Positions 1 to 64,000 of a DNA stretch of 64,000 nucleotides are shown here, one piece after another. The notes beneath the pieces were generated by a model. The model did not search any database and was not told the origin of the DNA. It worked only from the letters and a program-made list of their open reading frames with translations. Source of the DNA: Pseudorasbora parva (Eukaryota; Chordata; Actinopteri; Cypriniformes; Gobionidae); NCBI RefSeq assembly GCF_024679245.1, contig NC_090178.1, positions 2,186,853-2,250,852 on the forward strand, read 5' to 3'. Positions within the stretch are counted from its first letter, which is position 1. Every line of letters starts with the position of its first letter. The translations under genes were made by a program, and so were the position numbers.

Positions 1-540
1 TCTTAAGCTAAGAGCAAGGGCGAGGTTGATCTCGTTGCTGTGGATGATGTCATCAAGCTTGCTAACTGTGACCACAGTGGTTGGCTGATAGGGGAGGAGT
101 CTCTGTCAGTGATTTAAATATAGAAATATTTAGGTGTTATGTTCAACTCTGGGTTTGGGTTAAATTCACAGCTCAGAGCCCTCGGACATGAAATGCTTGT
201 CAAATTTGCTTGTCAAATGCATATTTATTTTATTTTACTTTATTCAGTCAATTGTAAGTGTGCACTCATACAACTACCACAGGTAATCTGAAATTATAAT
301 TTTTTATTTATTAAAGCTACATTAATTTTCACTATTGCTTCAATGTTGTATAGTGTCTTTGGGCGGATTGAGTCCTCTTAACTACTCCTAGCGTTTTGTG
401 GATTTAGGAGCTAGTTTCAGTGCTTAAATTCTTTTTGAAATACTCTTAGAGCAAAAATTTAGGAGTCCTAAAATTAGGACTGACGCCCATTATTTTTAAG
501 AGTTTCTCCTAAATCGGCAAGTTGGGAACTACTTTTAGCC
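1..540. other. Intron, mostly unassigned
   Basis: No coding signal. From about 360 the sequence (repeated taggag/ctcctaa motifs), together with gaatatggccc at 1120-1135 beyond the foldback element, looks like the two ends of a Harbinger-like repeat related to 9374-12037, interrupted by the element at 541-1112. Confidence 0.4.
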
Positions 541-1112
541 TTAAAGGGTTAGTTCACCCAAAAAGAAATTGATGTCATTAACTCCTCCCCCTAATGTCGT
601 TCCACACCGTAAGACCTCCGTTCATCTTCACACACAGTTTAAGATATTTTATATTTAGATTCCTTAATGACTATTTAGTTTTGTTTTCAGTCCTCAAATA
701 AAGATTCAAACGGTTATAAATCAGCGTATTGATTCATGATTCGAATCATGAATAAACACGCTGATTCATAACCGTTTGAATCTTTATTTGAGGATTGAAC
801 ACAAACCCGGAAGAGAAGCCAATGCTGAATAAAGTCGTAGTTTTTGTTATTTTTGGACCCAAATGTATTTTGGATGCTTCGAGAGACTCTAATTAACCCA
901 CTGATGTCTCATATGGACTACTTTGATGATGTTTTTATTCCCTTTCTGGACATGGACAGTATAGTGTGCATACACTTGCATACACTCTCAGACTAAATAT
1001 AAAATATCCTTAACTGTGTGTGAAGATGAACGGAGGTCTTATGGGTGTGGAACGACATTAGGGGGAGGAGTTAATGACATACATTTAAATTCTGGGTGAA
1101 CTAACCCTTTAA
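541..1112. mobile_element. TTAA-flanked foldback DNA element
   Basis: Begins TTAA AGGGTTAGTTCACCC and ends GGGTGAACTAACCCT TTAA. The arms are long inverted copies (accgtaagacctccgttcat on the left, the reverse complement near 1025-1045). A small palindrome with gattcatgattcgaatcatg lies at 731-750. No transposase. TTAA flanks suggest a Kolobok- or piggyBac-mobilised non-autonomous element; superfamily is inferred. Confidence 0.8.
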
Positions 1113-56565
<55,453 letters not shown>

Positions 56566-56603
56566 GTGTTTTTGCAATCACTTACACACAGTTATTGTTT
56601 GCT

Positions 56604-56606
<3 letters not shown>

Positions 56607-56689
<83 letters not shown>

Positions 56690-56691
56690 TG
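56607..56691. repeat. (TA)n microsatellite after exon m
   Basis: About 41 TA units, beginning roughly 41 nt after the exon's donor. Confidence 0.96.
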
Positions 56692-56791
56692 TAAAAAATG
56701 CAACTTATGTTTTGTATGACAAATTCATCTTTTAAGGTTTATTTAACATGAAAAAAGTTGAGAGACCTCATACAAAGTTTATATATATATA

Positions 56792-57981
56792 CACTCACCT
56801 AAGGATTATTAGGAACACCTGTTCAATTTCTCATTATTGGAATCTAGTCAACCAATCACATGGCAGTTGCTTCAGTGCATTTAGGGGTGTGGTCCTGGTC
56901 AAGACAATCTCCTGAACTCCAAACTGAATGTCAGAATGGGAAAGAAAGGTGATTTAAGCCATTTTGAGCATGGCATGGTTGTTGGTGCCAGACGGCCCAG
57001 TCTGAGTATTTCACAATCTGCTCAGTTACTGGGATTTTCACACACAACAATTTCTTGGGTTTACAAAGAATGGTGTGAAAAGGGAAGAGCATCCAGTATG
57101 CGGCAGTCCTGTGGGAGAAAATGCCTTGTTGATGCTCGAGGTCAGAGGAGAATGGGCCGACTGATTCAAGCTGATAGAAGAGCAACTTTGACTGAAATAA
57201 CCCCTCATTACAACCGAGGTATGCAGCAAAGCATTTGTGAAGCCACAACACACACAACCTTGAGGCGGATGGGCACAACAGCAGAAGACCCCACCGGGGA
57301 CCAATCATCTCCACTACAAACAGGAAAAAGAGGCGACAATTTGCACAACCTCACCAAAACTGGACAGTTGAAGACTGGAAAAATGTTGCCTGGTCTGATG
57401 AGTCTCGATTTCTGTTGAGACATTCAGATGGTAGAGTCAGAATTTGGCGTAAACAGAATGAGAACATGGATCCATCATGCCTTGTTACCACTGTGCAGGC
57501 TGGTGGTGGTGTAATGGTGTGGGGGATGTTTTCTCAGCACACTTTAGGCCTCTTAGTGCCAATTGGGCATCGTTTAAATGCCACGGCCGACCTGAGCATT
57601 GTTTCTGACCATGTCCATCCCTTTATGACCACCATGTACCCATCCTCTGATGGCTACTTCCAGCAGGATAATGCACCATGTCACAAAGCTCGAATCATTT
57701 CAAATTGGTTTCTTGAACATGACAATGAGTTGACTGTACTAAAATGGCCGCCACAGTCCCCAGATCTCAACCCAATAGAGCATCTTTGGGATGTGGTGGA
57801 ACGGGAGCTTCGTGCCCTGGATGTGCATCCCACAAATCTCCATCAACTGCAAGATGCTCTCCTATCAATATGGGCCAACATTTCTAAAGAATGCTTTCAG
57901 CAGCTTGTTGATCAATGCCACAGAGAATTAAGGCAGTTCTGGAGGCGAAAGGGGTCAGACACAGTATTAGTATGGTGTTCC
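56792..57981 (+). mobile_element. Tc1-like transposon lacking its right end
   Basis: Left terminus acactcacctaaggattatt; the interior is a nearly complete transposase gene. The expected inverted right terminus is not present: the sequence stops at tatggtgttc and passes into a CACTGTG-type MITE at 57982. Confidence 0.85.
56936..57981 (+). pseudogene. Tc1-like transposase, two frameshifts
   Basis: Begins MGKKGDLSHFEHGMVVGARR with a paired helix-turn-helix region (QSAQLLGFSHTTISWVYKEW). A one-base change near 57268 moves the reading frame, and the catalytic part follows: [49 protein letters not shown] and PPQSPDLNPIEHLWDVVE. The DDE triad (SDES, QDNAPCH, NPIEHLW) is present. A second frame change near 57908 affects the last helix. 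Normal length (about 340 codons) otherwise. Inactive as it stands. Confidence 0.88.
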
Positions 57982-58350
57982 CACTGTGAAAAAATGTTTA
58001 GGAAAAAAGTTACCTGGTTGCCTTAATTTTGAGTTCATTTAAATTAAAATTGAGTTGATACAATGAACATTTTTTGAGATTCGACAACCTTTATTCAAAT
58101 ATTATTAAAAGATTCTGTTAGCATATTGGGTAATTGTGTGTGTTTTATTTCTGATGACAGTGAAACATGCCAAAAAGTACTATTTTATTGATTTATCAAT
58201 TTTTAATGTGGTTCAGATACAATAATATTTTGAGTTTCTATTTATTAAACAAATGTCCTTCATTGTATCAACTCAATTTTTTTATTTCAATAAACTCAAA
58301 ACTTTAAGGCAACCAGGTTACTTACTTTTTTAAGTTAAACCAACAAAAAC
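57982..58350. mobile_element. CACTGTGAAAAA MITE, uninterrupted copy
   Basis: Same family as 44036-45167 in the reverse orientation: aaaaaagttacctggttgcc left and caggttacttactttttta right. At ttaagttaaaccaacaaaaa it preserves the empty site matching the 44067 insertion. Its own right terminus is missing. Confidence 0.8.
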
Positions 58351-58351
58351 T

Positions 58352-58666
58352 GGCCCCACTTTATATTAGGTGGCCTTAAGTACTATGTACTTACATCAAA
58401 AAATAAGTACAATGTACTTACTTTGTTCAAATTGTATTGCAAAACACTTTTACTGATATTGAGGAGGGATACGGGTAGAGTTAGGTGTAAGGGAAGTGCC
58501 ATCTGTGTAAATACAAATGTAACTACATACGTAATTACATGCAGGTATTTTAAAAATGTAAGTACAATGTAAAAACATGTATGTACACAATAAGTGCATC
58601 GTATCAAATTATTAATTAAAATGTTACTACATAGTAGTTAAGGCCACCTAATATAAAGTGGGTCCC
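58352..58666. mobile_element. MITE with ggccccactttatattagg termini
   Basis: cactttatattaggtggcct left and aggccacctaatataaagtg right are a perfect inverted pair. Confidence 0.82.
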
Positions 58667-59189
58667 AAAAATGAATAAAAATGTTTTATAGTGAATATAT
58701 ATATATATAAAAGAGACAAATATAAGAACAACAGAAGTGCTGTCCAAACGGCTCGAATCAAAAATAAAAACACTACTAGTGTTTGTACCATAATAAAAAT
58801 GTACCATAATAAAAAACATAACCAATAATAAAGGGTAAATGGGTTACTGAGAGAAGTGATTCATTTTTAAGCAGATTTCTCTATGAAGAAATGATGGAGC
58901 AGACGGTTCAGATCACATGACCTTATAATTCTGAAAACAGCCCAGGAGGAGAATCTGCCAAAATAAATAAATAAATTGAAATATCTGAAGGTTGTTGGTT
59001 TAAATGAAACGGTAGACTGGCGCTTGCCACATAAGAGAGGTGATTATTATACAATATGAAAGTCAATGTTAATATAATAAGCATAATTTAAAAAGGGGCA
59101 CACCCAAAAATGAGAGTGAATAACAGGAATTCCTATTCTGGATGTTTTGTTGGGTTTATTTGATTAGAATTTAAGCACTAATTGGACAT
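58667..59189. other. Intron, unassigned
   Basis: Short (TA)n near 58697; nothing else recognised. Confidence 0.35.
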
Positions 59190-60352
59190 TGTATCACACT
59201 TAACATTATAACCCTAATATTGTGTTGGTTAACCCTTTTGCTGACCCGTTGAGGCATGGACTCCACTAGACCCCTGAAGGTGTGCTGTGGGATCTGGCAC
59301 CAAGATGTTAGCAGCAGATCCTTTAAGTCCTGTAAGTTGCGAGTCCATGGATCGGACTTGTTTGTTCAGCTCATCCCACAGATGCTCGATTGGATTGAGA
59401 TCTGGGGAATTTGGAGGCCGAGTCGACACCTCAAACTGGTTGTTGTGCTCCTCAAACCATTCCTGAAGCATTTGTGCTTTGTGTCAGGAGCATTATCCTG
59501 CTGGAAGAGCCACAGACACCAGAATACCGTTTCCATGAAAGGCTGAACATGGTCTCAGCAATGGTTAGGTAGGTGGAGCGTGTCAAAGTAACATCCACAT
59601 GGATGGAGGACCCAAGGTTTCCCAGCAGAACATTGGCCAAAGCATCACACTGCCTCCGCCGGCTCGCCTTCTTCCCATAGTGCATCCTGGGGCCATGTGT
59701 TCCCCAGGTAAGCCACACACACACATACACCCGGCCATCCACGTGATGTAAAAGAACACGTGATTCCTCAGACCAGGCCACCTTCTTCCATTGCTCCGTG
59801 GTCCAGTTCTGATGCTCACGTGTCACTGTTGGCGCTTTCGGCGGGGTCAGAGACCATGACTGGTCCATACGCCTCAAACTGAGCTGCTCTGTGTATTCTG
59901 ACAGCTTTCTATCAGAACCAGCATTAACTTCTGGAGCAGTTTGAGCTCCAGTAGCTCGTCTGTTTGATCGGACCACACGGGCCAGCCTTCGCTCCCCACG
60001 TGCATCAATGAGCCTTGGCCGCCCATGACCCTGTGGCCGGTTCTCCACTGTTCCTTCCTTGGAGCACTTTTGATAGATACTGACCACTGCAGACCGGGAA
60101 CAGCCCACAAGAGCTGCAGTTTTGGAGATGCTCTGACCCAGCCGTCTAGCCGTCACAATCTGGCCCTTGTCAAACTCGCTCAAATCCTTACGCTTGCCCA
60201 TTTTTCCTGCTTCTAACACATCAACTCTGAGGACAAAATGTTCACTTGCTGCCTAATATATCCCACCCACTAACAGGAGCCGTGATGAAGAGATCATCAG
60301 TGTTATTCACTTCACCAGTCCTTCACAGTCAGTGATCATAATGTTATGCCTG
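59190..60352 (-). mobile_element. Second Tc1-like transposon, opposite orientation
   Basis: Outer ends cacttaacattataaccc (left) and gatcataatgttatgcctg (right) are approximately inverted. The interior is a degenerate transposase on the minus strand. Different subfamily from 56792-57981. Confidence 0.75.
59229..60219 (-). pseudogene. Tc1-like transposase, several frameshifts
   Basis: Minus strand: [60 protein letters not shown], then [20 protein letters not shown]. The frame then changes ([20 protein letters not shown] and ALANVLLGN in others) and resumes near 59471 with [20 protein letters not shown] and PDLNPIEHLWDELNK. The middle Asp block survives only out of frame near 59490. Clearly dead. 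Confidence 0.85.
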
Positions 60353-61320
60353 ATTGTTGTATATATGCTGTGAGCAAGAGCAGACATTTTTTAAAATTAT
60401 ATTCTGACTATTTACTTAGTTTTAAGAAAAATAGCAGAATGCAAAAAATTAAAGATTTAAACTGAGGGATTGACAGTAAGTTTAAATGAAGACGTCATTA
60501 AGGAACTGGCTTTTGTTGTTTGAGGGATAGACCTGACTAGTCAATTTTTTAAAATAAGTAGTTTTGCACAAGTGTACACTCAGTGGGAATTTAATCAGTC
60601 ACATTGACCTCTGCTGGAAGGTGTGTGTGCATCAAGGCTTTGCTCCCATCACTTGTGGGATTGGATTTAGTGGATAGGTTAACAAGGAAACTGAGATTGA
60701 CGAACTGCCATTGTGGTACAGAAGCATCTGAAGTTGTTGGATGGACATTTCTACTTTTTTATATAATTGAGAAATGGACAGAATTGAGGAACAAACTTTG
60801 GTAAATAATTTATAATATATTCACTACCTTTCAGAGACCTGATATTTCAGATTTCAACAAATCAGAAGTCAATTGTATTATATAATTCCTGAGGGAAATA
60901 ACAGGTATAATAACATTCACATTATTTGCATTTGGAGCTTCACTGTCTTTGTTTTCGCTCTTTAAATCCGTATTTTGGATTTAGTTTATCTGTGAGGCGT
61001 GTAATGCACGCCACGTATTTCTGCTCTGAACAGAATATATAACAAGAAAAGTGCATTTGCAAGACTTTTTGATTTCAGGAAGTTGCACCATCGAAAGTTT
61101 CTTTATTTTCATGCACGACTCTGGTATTCCAGGGCACAGAATCAGATGCTCCACGACTTCTATCAGAAGTGAACAAAATGCAAATCCAGTTTTGTTTTTG
61201 ATGGAATCAGTTGTAAATCAACTGATTCAATCAATTAATTGCCAATCATCTGTATGCCTACTACTTCAATAAAGCCATGCCCTTAAAGGTGAATTATGTA
61301 AAAGTGTACAATTATGTGAG
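60353..61320. other. Intron, unassigned
   Basis: No gene or clear repeat recognised. Confidence 0.35.
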
Positions 61321-64000
61321 TAGCTACTGTAGCAGGTGGAGAGTTTGGGGTGTGGCTACTGTAGCAGATGGAGAGTTTGGGGTGTGGCTACTGTAGCAGG
61401 TGGAGAGTTTGGGGTGTGGCTACTGTAGCAGATGGAGAGTTTGGGGTGTGGCTACTGTAGCAGGTGGAGAGTTTGGGGTGTGGCTACTGTAGCAGATGGA
61501 GAGTTTGGGGTGTGGCTACTGTAGCAGATGGAGAGTTTGGGGTGTGGCTACTGTAGCAGATGGAGAGTTTGGGGTGTGGCTACTGTAGCAGGTGGAGAGT
61601 TTGGGGTGTGGCTACTGTAGCAGATGGAGAGTTTGGGGTGTGGCTACTGTAGCAGGTGGAGAGTTTGGGGTGTGGCTACTGTAGCAGATGGAGAGTTTGG
61701 GGTGTGGCTACTGTAGCAGATGGAGAGTTTGGGGTGTGGCTACTGTAGCAGGTGGAGAGTTTGGGGTGTGGCTACTGTAGCAGATGGAGAGTTTGGGGTG
61801 TGGCTACTGTAGCAGGTGGAGAGTTTGGGGTGTGGCTACTGTAGCAGATGGAGAGTTTGGGGTGTGGCTACTGTAGCAGATGGAGAGTTTGGGGTGTGGC
61901 TACTGTAGCAGATGGAGAGTTTGGGGTGTGGCTACTGTAGCAGGTGGAGAGTTTGGGGTGTGGCTACTGTAGCAGATGGAGAGTTTGGGGTGTGGCTACT
62001 GTAGCAGGTGGAGAGTTTGGGGTGTGGCTACTGTAGCAGATGGAGAGTTTGGGGTGTGGCTACTGTAGCAGATGGAGAGTTTGGGGTGTGGCTACTGTAG
62101 CAGGTGGAGAGTTTGGGGTGTGGCTACTGTAGCAGATGGAGAGTTTGGGGTGTGGCTACTGTAGCAGGTGGAGAGTTTGGGGTGTGGCTACTGTAGCAGA
62201 TGGAGAGTTTGGGGTGTGGCTACTGTAGCAGATGGAGAGTTTGGGGAGTGGCTACTGTAGCAGATGGAGAGTTTGGGGTGTGGCTACTGTAGCAGATGGA
62301 GAGTTTGGGGTGTGGCTACTGTAGCAGATGGAGAGTTTGGGGTGTGGCTACTGTAGCAGATGGAGAGTTTGGGGAGTGGCTACTGTAGCAGATGGAGAGT
62401 TTGGGGTGTGGCTACTGTAGCAGATGGAGAGTTTGGGGTGTGGCTACTGTAGCAGATGGAGAGTTTGGGGAGTGGCTACTGTAGCAGATGGAGAGTTTGG
62501 GGAGTGGCTACTGTAGCAGATGGAGAGTTTGGGGAGTGGCTACTGTAGCAGATGGAGAGTTTGGGGTGTGGCTACTGTAGCAGATGGAGAGTTTGGGGAG
62601 TGGCTACTGTAGCAGATGGAGAGTTTGAGGAGTGGCTACTGTAGCAGGTGGAGAGTTTGGGGAGTGGTTACTGTAGCAGATGGAGAGTTTGGGGTGTGGC
62701 TACTGTAGCAGATGGAGAGTTTGGGGTGTGGCTACTGTAGCAGATGGAGAGTTTGGGGTGTGGCTAATGTAGCAGATCGAGAGTTTGGGGTGTGGCTACT
62801 GTAGCAGTTGGAGAGTTTGGGGTGTGGCTACTGTAGCAGATGGAGAGTTTGGGGTGTGGCTACTGTAGCAGATGGAGAGTTTGGGGTGTGGCTACTGTAG
62901 CAGATGGAGAGTTTGGGGAGTGGCTACTGTAGCAGATGGAGAGTTTGGGGAGTGGCTACTGTAGCAGATGGAGAGTTTGGGGAGTGGCTACTGTAGCAGA
63001 TGGAGAGTTTGGGGTGTGGCTACTGTAGCAGATGGAGAGTTTGGGGTGTGGCTACTGTAGCAGATGGAGAGTTTGGGGTGTGGCTACTGTAGCAGATGGA
63101 GAGTTTGGGGTGTGGCTACTGTAGCAGATGGAGAGTTTGGGGTTCTGGCTACTGTAGCAGATGGAGAGTTTGGGGTGTGGCTACTGTAGCAGATGGAGAG
63201 TTTGGGGTGTGGCTACTGTAGCAGATGGAGAGTTTGGGGTGTGGCTACTGTAGCAGATGGAGAGTTTGGGGAGTGGCTACTGTAGCAAATGGAGAGTTTG
63301 GGGAGTGGCTACTGTAGCAGATCGAGAGTTTGGGTTGTGGCTACTGTAGCAGATCGAGAGTTTGAAGAGTGGCTACTGTAGCAGATGGAGAGTTTGGGGA
63401 GTGGCTACTGTAGCAGATGGAGAGTTTGGGGAGTGGCTACTGTAGCAGATGGAGAGTTTGGGGAGTGGCTACTGTAGCAGATGGAGAGTTTGGAGTGTGG
63501 CTACTGTAGCAGATGGAGAGTTTGGGGAGTGGCTACTGTAGCAGATGGAGAGTTTGGGGAGTGGCTACTGTAGCAAATGGAGAGTTTGGGTTGTGGCTAC
63601 TGTAGCAGATCGAGAGTTTGGGCTGTGGCTACTTTAGCTGTGGAGAGTTTGGGGTGTGGCTACTGTAGCCGATGGAGAGTTTGGGGTGTGGCTACTGTAG
63701 CAGATGGATAGTTTGGGGAGTGGCTACTGTAGCAGGTGGAGAGTTTGGGGAGTGGCTACTGTAGCAGATGGAGAGTTTGGGGAGTGGCTACTGTAGCAGG
63801 TGGAGAGTTTGGGGTGTGGCTACTGTAGCAGGTGGAGAGTTTGGGGTGTGGCTACTGTAGCAGATGGAGAGTTTGGGGTGTGGCTACTGTAGCAGATGGA
63901 GAGTTTTGGGTGTGGCTACTGTAGCAGGTGGAGAGTTTGGGGTGTGGCTACTGTTGCAGATGGAGAGTTTGGGGTGCGGCTACTGTAGCAGATGGAGAGT
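61321..64000. repeat. 32-bp minisatellite, more than 80 units, running off the right edge
   Basis: Unit gctactgtagcagatggaga + gtttggggtgtg. Variants: aggtgg for agatgg, gagtgg for gtgtgg, and later cga forms. In the first third, the agg/aga variants recur with a period of eleven units. No open frame of meaning, as 32 is not a multiple of three. Confidence 0.96.

Overview
This is vertebrate, almost certainly teleost and probably cyprinid, intronic DNA. The coding signal is thirteen short exons on the + strand with canonical AG/GT borders, spread over about 55 kb. They encode alternating CUB and sushi (CCP/SCR) domains. That architecture, with nearly all exons in phase 1-1, is diagnostic of the CSMD (CUB and Sushi Multiple Domains) family of giant type I neuronal membrane proteins. 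The exons here sum to 1848 bp (616 codons, uninterrupted across all joins) and run: CUB (end only) - sushi - CUB - sushi - CUB - sushi - CUB - sushi. The gene begins before base 1 and continues past base 64000. I cannot settle the paralogue; CSMD1 or CSMD3 seems more likely to me than CSMD2, so I use the family label csmd.

All the rest is intron, heavily filled with repeats. From left to right: a TTAA-flanked foldback element (541-1112); a 62-bp minisatellite that switches orientation (1754-3422); hairpin MITEs; a 4.9-kb TG...CA element with an ATTTC target duplication holding several nested insertions (7323-12189: a LINE reverse-transcriptase fragment in the loop of a 600-bp-arm inverted repeat, a PIF/Harbinger element, and a further TTAA element inside that); an intron made almost wholly of one foldback element (15544-16387); a 4.3-kb 21-bp minisatellite (17072-21341); a Tc1-like relic (24661-25497); a GAGT array (26063-26501); LINE fragments; a 69-bp tandem array (31352-31975); an 8.6-kb terminal-inverted-repeat element (33625-42212); several TTAA elements including one with a broken THAP exon (48830-50041); an I/L2-type LINE 3' end (54390-55410); two broken Tc1-like transposons (56792-57981 and 59190-60352); and a 32-bp minisatellite with an apparent higher-order period running off the right edge (61321-64000).

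The one long open frame that is not a shadow (about 440 codons, 38282-39608) lies inside the 8.6-kb element. It reads as a FEN1/XPG-like PIN-fold nuclease with a cysteine-rich tail. The other notable theme is that repeats press directly on csmd splice sites: six of the thirteen exons have a microsatellite or transposon ending within about 70 nt of their 3' splice site, and one exon is squeezed between a (TG)n tract and a LINE fragment that begins within its 5' splice site.
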